DNA of 64,000 bases from JANMDU01 sp031375105 (GTDB taxonomy: Bacteria; Pseudomonadota; Gammaproteobacteria; Burkholderiales; Burkholderiaceae_C). The DNA lies in contig JANMHJ010000020.1 in assembly GCA_031375105.1 (NCBI GenBank), forward strand, positions 4,309-68,308, in the 5' to 3' direction. The position numbers were made by a program, and so were the translations under genes. Positions 53,754 through 61,162 of the stretch are shown piece after piece (positions within the stretch are counted from its first letter, which is position 1; every line of letters begins with the position of its first letter). The notes under the pieces are model-generated. The model saw nothing but the letters and a program-made list of their open reading frames with translations, ran no database searches and had not been told where the DNA came from.

Positions 53754-54605
53754 TTAGCGCCAGCCCAACACAGCCTGTGCGGTCTGTGAAGGCTGCGCAC
53801 CTTGCGCATGCGTCACCTCCGTCACGTGCAAACCCTGCTCGAAGCTGAACACCGCCACCAAGCTCGTGCGCGTGGCGTAACGCGGTGCATCCCATGGATG
53901 GCATACAAAGGCGCTCGACAGTGCGCGCTCCAACTCCAGCGGCACCCCGGTGCGCGGTAACTGGTCTTCGGCTGCGCGCTCGCGGCTGGCTAAGGCTTGC
54001 AAAGCCTGCGCCGTCAAACTGGCCTCGTTCTGTGAATGCAGCGCTGAGCTCAATGCTGCTTGCAGCGCTTGACTCTTAGGCCATGGGGAGTTCAAAGCAG
54101 CGTTTGATAAACCCACGACTTGCCTCCCAGGAATCTCATGCGCTATAAATTCAGGAGCACGCTGCGCATATTCTATAAGGGCGATTGGCTCGGAAGGCTT
54201 AAACAAATGCTGATTCGTTAAATAATGGCAATGCTTTCGCTGCCAATCGCCCACGATCAAGTTAAAGCCTTGGTAGCGCGTTGCTTGCACCGTCTCGCTC
54301 CAGTTTTGCGCAGGCAGTGTGCTTTCCAGCCAAGACAATGCCAAGCCTCCTCGGCTGATGGGCTGCTCTGGCATCTGGGCTTGCGGGTTGCGCACATTGG
54401 TGAGCATGGCAAAGCGGCCATTCGGTGAGAAACCCATCCAAGTGCCGCCATCGCGTAAATCACGTCCACCCAGAACGGTCGCGCCGCCGGGCGATTGCCA
54501 TAGCGAGAGCGGCGCGGTTGGGCGATCCAAAAATTCATCTCGATTGGCCGCAATCACGAACGGAAAGCGCTCACTTGCCCCATACGCCAACGCAATCAAG
54601 CACAT
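53754..54605 (-). CDS. NRDE family protein (TANGO2-like)
   Basis: 283 residues starting MCLIALAYG, the invariant N-terminal Cys, with FVIAANRDEFLDRPT (NRDE motif, about 17-31) and GGTWMGFSPNGRFAMLTNVR; later GLSNAALNSPWPK. The start ATG overlaps the ygfZ stop (ATGA), and earlier in-frame codons do not resemble the family. Family members affect heme or lipid metabolism in other organisms; here no function can be fixed. A dispersed repeat (copy 13) is read in frame as IALIEYAQRAPEFIAH (about 138-156). Confidence 0.9.
   Translation of the reverse strand: MCLIALAYGASERFPFVIAANRDEFLDRPTAPLSLWQSPGGATVLGGRDLRDGGTWMGFSPNGRFAMLTNVRNPQAQMPEQPISRGGLALSWLESTLPAQNWSETVQATRYQGFNLIVGDWQRKHCHYLTNQHLFKPSEPIALIEYAQRAPEFIAHEIPGRQVVGLSNAALNSPWPKSQALQAALSSALHSQNEASLTAQALQALASRERAAEDQLPRTGVPLELERALSSAFVCHPWDAPRYATRTSLVAVFSFEQGLHVTEVTHAQGAQPSQTAQAVLGWR
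54139..54193 (-). repeat. Dispersed palindromic repeat, copy 13 (inside NRDE gene)
   Basis: Minus-strand reading: CGAGCCAATCGCCC, TTATAGAATATGCGCAG and TGCTCCTGAATTTATAGC. Same orientation as the NRDE gene, same frame as in nusB and tolR. Confidence 0.75.
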
Positions 54606-55561
54606 CAGATATCTGCCAGCAGTTCGTAGGGCAGGGCTTGCAAACTCAGCAGCGGGCCATCTGCAGCGCCAGCATGCAAAGCAGGGCTGCTTAGAGCTGC
54701 AATTTGCATCGAGACCACAGCGATAAAGCCGCCAGCCGGATGTGGCGCGGCTTGCGCCACCATGCCGCAAGGCTGCTCGCTTTCGCGACTGTCAAACACC
54801 TCCTGCCCGGCTTGCAGTGGCGCGTCAGAAGTCGCGATATAGCCGCGCCGCTTGAGCGTGCCGCGAAATTGGCTACGCGCCACCACCTCTTGGCCGGGAT
54901 AGCAGCCTTTTTTGAAATTCACGCCGCCCACCGATTCGTAATTGAGCATTTGCGGCACAAAAGCCTCGCTCACAGCCGCACTGAGGCGCGCGATGCCACT
55001 GGAGATTTCCAGCGCATTCCAAGCGGCTATCTGTGCTGCATCATATGAAGCGGGAGCAGCCTGTGCGCGAATGCGTAACGCGCGTGGCAGCGCTTGGCCG
55101 TTGATCCATCCGGCAGGCAGTGTGATCAATGTTTCATGCTGATTTGAGGTGTTTGCCGTTATAAAATATGCATTGTTTGCTACTAAATTAATAGCATATG
55201 TGGCCTTGCTTGCCACCGAGCCCAGCAATCCTTCCACGCAAAATTCTGCCGAAACATCACTCAGTTCGCACTTGGAGCGCAGCACAAACATCTTCAGTCG
55301 CTTGAGTGTGGGCGCGAGCAAATCCCGGCTCAGCAGCAGCAGAAATTCATCAGGGGCAGTTTTGCAGACGATGAACGAAGCCAGCATCCGCCCTTTGGCA
55401 GAGCACCAAGCCGCCAGTCGCGCCTCAGTCGGTTTCATCAGCAGCACGTCTTGTGTCAACTGCCCTTGCAGGAAGGAGCCTGCGTCTGCGCCGCGTGCGC
55501 GGATCACGGCCAGCTCGCCATCCGGCGCATTCAAAGCTACAGAAAAATTCAATTCGATCAT
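54605..55561 (-). CDS. ygfZ: YgfZ/GcvT-like folate-binding protein
   Basis: 318 residues. The key motif KGCYPGQEVVAR is complete (the Cys is essential in YgfZ). FLQGQLTQDVLL near the N terminus and SAKGRMLASF fit the family. Acts with folate in repair or assembly of some Fe-S enzymes. Start at ATG 55561, divergent from mltG with 36 bases between start codons. A dispersed repeat (copy 14) encodes KATYAINLVANNAYFITANT (about 122-140), in a variable region. Confidence 0.92.
   Translation of the reverse strand: MIELNFSVALNAPDGELAVIRARGADAGSFLQGQLTQDVLLMKPTEARLAAWCSAKGRMLASFIVCKTAPDEFLLLLSRDLLAPTLKRLKMFVLRSKCELSDVSAEFCVEGLLGSVASKATYAINLVANNAYFITANTSNQHETLITLPAGWINGQALPRALRIRAQAAPASYDAAQIAAWNALEISSGIARLSAAVSEAFVPQMLNYESVGGVNFKKGCYPGQEVVARSQFRGTLKRRGYIATSDAPLQAGQEVFDSRESEQPCGMVAQAAPHPAGGFIAVVSMQIAALSSPALHAGAADGPLLSLQALPYELLADI
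55141..55197 (+). repeat. Dispersed palindromic repeat, copy 14 (inside ygfZ)
   Basis: GATTTGAGGTGTTTGCC, GTTATAAAATATGCATTG, TTGCTACTAAATTAATAGCA. Opposite orientation to ygfZ, in frame. Confidence 0.75.
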
Positions 55562-55597
55562 GTTTGCATTATCTCGCGCCCTTATGATCATTGCTCA

Positions 55598-56641
55598 ATG
55601 CATTCAACACATCCTGTCCGCAGACGCGGCATCTCCTTCGTATCCCTTCTGATCAGCTTGGTTTTGCTGGCAGGTTTAGCCGTTGGTGGCCTGTTTTGGT
55701 GGGCCAGCCAACCCCTGGGCCTGCCGCCGCTGGCGCAGGGCGAAGATTCTGTGGACTTGAGCATCGCGCCAGGCAGCTCGGCTGGCAGCATTTCTAGGGG
55801 AATAGTCAAAGCCACCGGCGGCGGCGCTACGCATGAGCTGCTGATGAATCTGTGGCTGCGCGCCAGCGGTAAAGCGGGCGATCTGAAGGCGGGCAGTTAC
55901 GAAATCATGGCTGGTGAATCGCCACGCGCTTTGATCGAAAAAATCGCCGCAGGCCGCCAAAGCCTGCGCAGCGTCACCTTCATCGAGGGCTGGAATTGGC
56001 GACAAGTGCGCGCAGCGCTGGCCAAAGCCAAGCATCTGAAAAACGACAGCGCTCAGCTGACCGACGCGCAGCTCATGGAACGCCTCGGCCGAGCAGGCGT
56101 TCATCCCGAAGGTCGCTTCTTCCCAGACACCTATCGCTACGCCAAAGGCGCAAGTGACATCACCGTGCTGCGCGCCGCGATGCAAACGCTAGACAAGCAG
56201 CTCGCCGCCGCTTGGGAAGTGCGCCGCGCCGATCTGCCCCTGAAAACGCCTAACGAGCTGCTTATCATGGGCAGCATCGTGGAGAAAGAAACCGGCGCGG
56301 CGCAAGATCGCGCCACGATCAGCGGCGTGTTTGCCAATCGTCTGAAAATCAACATGCGACTGCAAACCGACCCCACCGTGATTTACGGCATGGGCGAAGC
56401 TTTCGACGGCAACATCCGCAAGCGCGATCTGCAAACCGACACGCCCTACAACACCTACACCCGTGCTGGCCTGCCGCCCACGCCGATTGCCATGCCTGGG
56501 CAAGCCGCTTTGGCCGCAGCGGCGCAGCCTGGCAGCACCCGCGCTTTGTATTTTGTCGCTCGCGGGGATGGAAGCAGTGAATTTTCTGAGACGCTGGAGG
56601 CGCATAACCGGGCGGTAAATAAATACATTTTGGGGCGATAG
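55598..56641 (+). CDS. mltG: Endolytic murein transglycosylase MltG
   Basis: 347 residues from ATG 55598. One N-terminal membrane helix (about 13-33) then LysM-like and catalytic parts: EGWNWRQVRAALAKAK, FFPDTYRYAKGASD, MGSIVEKETGAAQDR (catalytic Glu in EKE, about 224) and LQTDPTVIYGMG, with FVARGDGSSEFSETLEAHN near the end. Cuts nascent glycan strands and sets their length. The partner tmk that follows it in many genomes is not present; a PaiB-like gene follows instead. Confidence 0.95.
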   Translation: MHSTHPVRRRGISFVSLLISLVLLAGLAVGGLFWWASQPLGLPPLAQGEDSVDLSIAPGSSAGSISRGIVKATGGGATHELLMNLWLRASGKAGDLKAGSYEIMAGESPRALIEKIAAGRQSLRSVTFIEGWNWRQVRAALAKAKHLKNDSAQLTDAQLMERLGRAGVHPEGRFFPDTYRYAKGASDITVLRAAMQTLDKQLAAAWEVRRADLPLKTPNELLIMGSIVEKETGAAQDRATISGVFANRLKINMRLQTDPTVIYGMGEAFDGNIRKRDLQTDTPYNTYTRAGLPPTPIAMPGQAALAAAAQPGSTRALYFVARGDGSSEFSETLEAHNRAVNKYILGR

Positions 56642-56682
56642 TCGTCGTAGATATTGAGCAGATTGCTATTTAATTCATAGTG
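56641..56682 (+). repeat. Dispersed palindromic repeat, copy 15 (degenerate)
   Basis: CGTAGATATTGAGCA then TTGCTATTTAATTCATAG. Lies right behind mltG and lacks most of the left half, so it may be decayed or truncated. Confidence 0.55.
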
Positions 56683-56789
56683 ATCCTGTTGATGGCACAG
56701 CGTGCTTTTGGCGCTCTTCGCGTAGCCTGCCGCGAGAGGCTCACATCTAGGCAAGGTATATTTGACTCTTAAGCTCAAAGCAAGCAAAT

Positions 56790-57404
56790 ATGTACCTCCC
56801 ACCCCACTTCAACAAAAGCCAAGACCGCGCACTAGCAGCAAGGATCGTTCGTGAGCATCCTTTTGCCTCCCTGATCTCCAATGACGACGAAGGCTTTCCT
56901 TATGTAACGCATTTGCCGCTTCATTTGGTGGAAGAGGGCGACGCATGGAAAATTCTCGGCCACGTCGCCAAACCCAACCCGCATTGGAAATATCTGCAAG
57001 CTCGCCCAGAAGCTTTGGTGACTTTCATGGGCCCGCAGGCCTATATGTCGCCCAAGGTCTATCCCGATTTAGCGCGCGTGCCCACTTGGAATTACCTTGC
57101 CGTGCATTGCAAAGTATCAGCCACGTTGATCGAAGAACCAGAAGCCAAAGACCGCTTGCTCAAAACGCTGATCGGCGATCACGAGCCGCCTTATGCAAAG
57201 CAATGGATTGATTTAGGCCATGAGTATCAACACAAAATGCTCGCTGGCATCGTGGCATTCGAGCTCAAAGTCACTCAGCTCGAATGCAAAGTCAAAATCA
57301 ACCAGCATCGCCCTGAAGCTCAGGTCAAGATGCTGGAGATATATACCCAAGGCAATCCGCAAGAGCAGGCGTTGGCCAAGTGGATGCGCGAGCTCAGCAA
57401 GTAG
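56790..57404 (+). CDS. FMN-binding PaiB-like protein
   Basis: 204 residues of the PaiB family (FMN-binding split-barrel). MYLPPHFNKSQDRALAARIV, then DEGFPYVTHLPLHLVEEGD, HVAKPNPHW, and VTFMGPQAYMSPKVYPD. Though first described as a repressor of sporulation genes in Bacillus, most members are probably flavin-binding enzymes of unknown reaction. Stand-alone gene between two copies of the dispersed repeat. Confidence 0.88.
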   Translation: MYLPPHFNKSQDRALAARIVREHPFASLISNDDEGFPYVTHLPLHLVEEGDAWKILGHVAKPNPHWKYLQARPEALVTFMGPQAYMSPKVYPDLARVPTWNYLAVHCKVSATLIEEPEAKDRLLKTLIGDHEPPYAKQWIDLGHEYQHKMLAGIVAFELKVTQLECKVKINQHRPEAQVKMLEIYTQGNPQEQALAKWMRELSK

Positions 57405-57415
57405 TTTTATAAGCC

Positions 57416-57470
57416 TAATCGGCCTCTTCCCGTTATAGAATTTGCATAGTTTGCTATTATTTTGATAGTT
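57416..57470 (+). repeat. Dispersed palindromic repeat, copy 16
   Basis: TAATCGGCCTCTTCCC, GTTATAGAATTTGCATAG, TTGCTATTATTTTGATAG. Sits between the PaiB-like gene and the small membrane protein gene. Confidence 0.75.
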
Positions 57471-57502
57471 TTTTGAATAGCAATGAATACGAAGGATGCA
57501 TG

Positions 57503-57748
57503 ATGCGAGCTGTCTTTGGAATCGTCTCTTTGCTGCTAGTGCTACTGATCGTGGGCAGTTTGGTGAAAAAGCAAATGTTTGCACAAACTGCGCCGATGCC
57601 TGCATTGCAATTGCCCGGTGCGGCTGCGGCTTCCAGCGCACCGGGCGGCAATCAAAAAGAACAAGTGCAGCAAATTCAGCAGCAATTCAAGCAAGCCATT
57701 GATGCGCAAATGCAAGCGCCGCGCCCAATGCCTGAAGATTCAAAGTAG
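57503..57748 (+). CDS. Small membrane protein, unknown
   Basis: 81 residues: an N-terminal helix MRAVFGIVSLLLVLLIVG, then a Pro/Ala-rich and Gln-rich part (KEQVQQIQQQFKQAIDAQMQ, possibly coiled). GAAGGA lies 6 bases before the chosen ATG. No family recognised. The gene ends 4 bases before the pobA stop, with which it converges. Confidence 0.65.
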   Translation: MRAVFGIVSLLLVLLIVGSLVKKQMFAQTAPMPALQLPGAAAASSAPGGNQKEQVQQIQQQFKQAIDAQMQAPRPMPEDSK

Positions 57749-57752
57749 GCCC

Positions 57753-58928
57753 CTAGCCTGCCAAACCCACATAATTCTCAGCCAACGCTGTTTGCGCGGC
57801 TTCAGAGTTCATCAAATAATCCAGCTCCGCTTCCTGCATGCGCTGGCCGAAGCCTTCGGTGTCGGGGAAGCGATGCAGCAGGCTGGTGAGCCACCAAGAA
57901 AAGCGTTCGACGCGCCATACTTTGCGCAAGGCGCGCGCTGAGTAGCCATCAATGCCCGCGTTGCTTTTCTCTGCATAGTGCTGTTGAAATGCTTCGCTGA
58001 GCATGCCCACATCGCTGGCAGCCAGGTTCAGGCCCTTCGCGCCTGTGGGCGGCACGATGTGCGCCGCGTCGCCGGCCAGGAAAAGCTGCCCCCAGCGCAT
58101 GGGCTCGCTCACATAGCTGCGCAAAGGGGCGATGCTTTTTTCAATCGATGGGCCGGTGATGATGGCGTTGGCTGTCTCATGAGGCAAGCGAGCGCGAAGC
58201 TCGTCCCAAAACCGTGCATCGCTCCAGTCTTCCACTTTGTCTGAGCTGGGGCATTGCACGTAATAGCGGCTGCGCGTCAAGCTGCGCATCGAGCACAGTG
58301 AAAAGCCTTCGGGGCTGTTGCCATAAATGATGGCGTGCGGCGAGACGGGCGGCACTTCTGCCAACACGCCTATCCAGCCAAACGGATACTCGCGCGAGAA
58401 CTCTTGCAACTTGTCTTTGGGGATGCATTGGCGGCTCACGCCATGAAAGCCATCGCAGCCCGCGATGAAGTCGCATTCAATCTCGCGAGCCACGCCGTTT
58501 TCTGTGAACAAAATGCGCGGGCGCTGCGTCGTTAAATCTCGAAGGCGCACATCTTTGGCCTCATAGATCGTCTGGCGGCCGACGGCTGCGCGGTGATCCA
58601 TCAAGTCCTTGGTCACCTCGGTTTGCCCATAAGCGGTCACAGTTTTGCCGCCGGTGAGCTTGGGCAAATCAATCGTGTGGAGCTGGTTTGCAAAAGACAA
58701 GCTCAGATGCTCATGCGCAATGCCTTCCTTTAGCAGCCGCGTCCCCACGCCCGCCGAGATGAGCGCATCTACCGTGGGTTGTTCCAAAATGCCGGCTCGT
58801 ATGCGCGAGAGCACATACTTGCCGCTTTGCCGCTCCACGATGATGTTGTCAATGCCTGCCTTGTGCAGCAAAGCGCCCAGCAACAAACCCGCCGGGCCCG
58901 CGCCGATGATGCCAACTTGGGTGCGCAT
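57753..58928 (-). CDS. pobA: 4-hydroxybenzoate 3-monooxygenase
   Basis: FAD-dependent hydroxylation of 4-hydroxybenzoate to protocatechuate with NADPH. 391 residues, as expected (about 390-394). GxGxxG at 9-14 in VGIIGAGPAGLLLG, the DG motif region IAGCDGFHGVSRQ, and GDAAHIVPPTGAKGLNLA near 280-300. The substrate Tyr-rich region YYVQCPS is typical of PobA. Divergent from its regulator; protocatechuate cleavage genes are not in the window. Confidence 0.96.
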   Translation of the reverse strand: MRTQVGIIGAGPAGLLLGALLHKAGIDNIIVERQSGKYVLSRIRAGILEQPTVDALISAGVGTRLLKEGIAHEHLSLSFANQLHTIDLPKLTGGKTVTAYGQTEVTKDLMDHRAAVGRQTIYEAKDVRLRDLTTQRPRILFTENGVAREIECDFIAGCDGFHGVSRQCIPKDKLQEFSREYPFGWIGVLAEVPPVSPHAIIYGNSPEGFSLCSMRSLTRSRYYVQCPSSDKVEDWSDARFWDELRARLPHETANAIITGPSIEKSIAPLRSYVSEPMRWGQLFLAGDAAHIVPPTGAKGLNLAASDVGMLSEAFQQHYAEKSNAGIDGYSARALRKVWRVERFSWWLTSLLHRFPDTEGFGQRMQEAELDYLMNSEAAQTALAENYVGLAG

Positions 58929-59022
58929 GTATATCTCCTAGGTCTAACTTAGCAAAGAGCTTAAGAGCGGTAGCATCAATAGCGCCTTGCGACAGAAGAT
59001 CATTGCGCGGTGGTAGAAGTAT

Positions 59023-59041
59023 TTGCGCGATAATCGCACAA
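59023..59041 (+). promoter_or_regulatory. IclR-type operator between pobA and pobR
   Basis: TTGCGCGATAATCGCACAA (59023-59041) is a nearly perfect palindrome: left TTGCGCGAT, centre A, right ATCGCACAA with one mismatch. It overlaps the start of pobR, so it would serve in self-control and in pobA activation. Typical of IclR-family sites. Confidence 0.65.
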
Positions 59042-59868
59042 TGCCAGCAATGCCATTGTTTCTGCGCCACCACGAGAGCGTCGCCGCCGCCGACTGGATC
59101 GAAGGCGCAGCCAAATCATTCGCCGTATTGGAGAGCTTTTCCGCAGAGCGCCAGCGCCTGAGCATCACGCAGATCGCCGAGCGCGCTGGCCTCACACGCG
59201 CCGCCGCCCGCCGCCATGTGCTCACGCTGCAAGCGCTGGGCTACCTAGAAGCAGAAGAAGGCATGCGCACCCCAAGCTATTGGCTCACACACCGCGTCCT
59301 GCGCCTTGCGGGCAACTATCTTGCATCCGCAAGATTGCCGCGAGTCGTGCAGCCCACACTCAGCCGCCTCGCTTCGCAAACCGGCCAAGCCTTCTCAGTC
59401 GCCGTGCTTGACGGTGAGCATGCCGTTATCGTCGCTAGATCCGGCGAGCACCGCATGGCCAGCGCGGCCATGCCCTACGGCGTCAACCTCGGCGCGCGCC
59501 TGGCCGCATTTGCCACCAGCACAGGCCGCGTCCTCCTCGCCCAGCACAGCCCCGCCCAGCTCAAAACCTACCTCGCCACCCACGCACGAGCCAAGCTCAC
59601 CCCCCACACCACCACAAGCGGCGCGCAGCTGCGCCGCCTCATCGCAGCCGCCGCATCCCAAGGCTACAGCGAAGCCCACCAAGAACACGAACTCGGCGTC
59701 TACGCCCTTGCCGTGCCTTTGTACGACACGCAAAACCGCGTCGTCGCCGCCATGAATTTGGTGCTCACGAATGCCAAACAACAGCCGCCGAGATCCAACG
59801 ATGCGCTGCAGAAGGTGTATCTCGATCAGATGCAGGCTGCTGCAGGGGAGTTGAGGTTGTTGCTTTGA
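59041..59868 (+). CDS. pobR: IclR family regulator of pobA (PobR-like)
   Basis: 275 residues. N-terminal winged HTH: SFAVLESFSAERQRLSITQI, then AERAGLTRAAARRHVLTL (about 47-64), and a C-terminal IclR effector domain with VARSGEHRMA, GVNLGARLAAFATSTGRVLL and ALAVPLYD. Divergent from pobA, so it very likely activates it in response to 4-hydroxybenzoate. Starts at ATG 59041; a second ATG at 59050 is possible. Confidence 0.9.
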   Translation: MPAMPLFLRHHESVAAADWIEGAAKSFAVLESFSAERQRLSITQIAERAGLTRAAARRHVLTLQALGYLEAEEGMRTPSYWLTHRVLRLAGNYLASARLPRVVQPTLSRLASQTGQAFSVAVLDGEHAVIVARSGEHRMASAAMPYGVNLGARLAAFATSTGRVLLAQHSPAQLKTYLATHARAKLTPHTTTSGAQLRRLIAAAASQGYSEAHQEHELGVYALAVPLYDTQNRVVAAMNLVLTNAKQQPPRSNDALQKVYLDQMQAAAGELRLLL

Positions 59869-59910
59869 ATTGAGTATTTTCAGATATTTACGGCTATAAA
59901 TAGATATTTA

Positions 59911-59940
59911 TGAATATAAATGAATATAAATGAATATAAA
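59911..59940 (+). repeat. Three tandem TGAATATAAA decamers
   Basis: Exact 10-base repeats at 59911-59940, preceded by related AT-rich words (GGCTATAAATAGATATTTA). They lie 50 bases before the start of the Fic gene and likely contain its operator. No Shine-Dalgarno is near. Confidence 0.9.
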
Positions 59941-59989
59941 TGGATGAAATCGGGTAGATTAATGGGTATCTTGAATCCAAAAGACAACC

Positions 59990-61051
59990 GTGTTCAAAAC
60001 CGACACCCTTCAAATCACGCCAGAAATCCTCGCGCTCATCGCCCAAATCGATGAGTTCAAAGGCTCATGGCGCGTGCTCGGCTCTTTTGCGCCAGAGCGC
60101 CTGCTAGCCTTGCGCCGCGTCGCCACCATTGAAAGCGTGGCTTCATCCACGCGCATCGAAGGCAGCAAGCTCACCAATGCGCAGGTAGATGCTTTGCTCT
60201 CCGATATCAAAATCAAAAAATTCACCACCCGAGATGAGCAAGAAGTGGCCGGCTATGCCGATGTGATGGAGCTGCTCTTCGCCTCTTGGGAGCACATCCC
60301 CTTCAACGAAAACCACATCCAGCAACTGCACCGCGATTTGCTCACCCACAGCGAGAAAGACACGCACCACCGTGGCCGCTACAAAACCATCTCCAACAGC
60401 GTCGGCGCGTTCAACGAAAAAGGCCAGCAAGTGGCCATCGTGTTTGAGACGGCTACACCCTTCGACACCCCGCGCCTGATGCAAGAGCTCGTCGATTGGC
60501 TGCGCTACACGCGAGACAACAAAACCCTGCACCCCTTGCTCATCGTCGCCATCTTCACCGTCGTCTTCCTAGAAATCCACCCCTTCGAAGACGGCAACGG
60601 CCGCCTCTCCCGCATCTTGACCACGCTGCTCATGCTCCAGCTCGGCTACAGCTACGTGCCCTACAGCTCCTTAGAAAGCATCATCGAGCAAAACAAAGCC
60701 GGCTACTACATCGCCCTGCGCCAAACGCAAAGCACCATCCGCATGGAAAGCCCCAATTGGCAACCTTGGCTCGTTTACTTCCTCTCATCGCTTTGCTCCC
60801 AAGTGAAGCGATTGAGCGAGAAAGTCGAAAGCGAAAAGTTGTTTACTCAGCATTTGCCGAAACTGTCTGCTGAATTGATGGCGATAGCGAGAGAGCAAGG
60901 CAGGATAACGACGCAGTTGGCTCAGCAGAGAACGGGCGCGAACCGCGCAACGATCAGATCGCATCTGATCAGACTTGTGAAAGATGGGTGCTTGATTAAA
61001 TATGGTGCTGGACGCGGGACTTGGTATGTTGCGACGGTTAATAAGCAGTAA
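59990..61051 (+). CDS. Fic family protein (second copy)
   Basis: 353 residues, frame starting with GTG 59990. N-terminal inhibitory helix STRIEG (about 53-58), Fic motif HPFEDGNGRLSR (about 197-208, catalytic His first), flap region with HHRGRYKTISNSVG and FETATPFD before it. The last 60 residues, EQGRITTQLAQQRTGANRAT, fit a winged-helix. Only about 30% similar by eye to the first Fic protein, so it is not a recent duplicate. Preceded by tandem AT-rich decamers. Nothing nearby is an obvious target. Confidence 0.88.
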   Translation: MFKTDTLQITPEILALIAQIDEFKGSWRVLGSFAPERLLALRRVATIESVASSTRIEGSKLTNAQVDALLSDIKIKKFTTRDEQEVAGYADVMELLFASWEHIPFNENHIQQLHRDLLTHSEKDTHHRGRYKTISNSVGAFNEKGQQVAIVFETATPFDTPRLMQELVDWLRYTRDNKTLHPLLIVAIFTVVFLEIHPFEDGNGRLSRILTTLLMLQLGYSYVPYSSLESIIEQNKAGYYIALRQTQSTIRMESPNWQPWLVYFLSSLCSQVKRLSEKVESEKLFTQHLPKLSAELMAIAREQGRITTQLAQQRTGANRATIRSHLIRLVKDGCLIKYGAGRGTWYVATVNKQ

Positions 61052-61162
61052 GTTTGAAGTAAATAAAAAACCATACCACAAGGATTCGTGATTTGTGAAA
61101 TAGTCTTTTAGTCGTTCAACAGTTGATCGCCATTTTTCTGACCAATCGCCACAAGATGCCTG

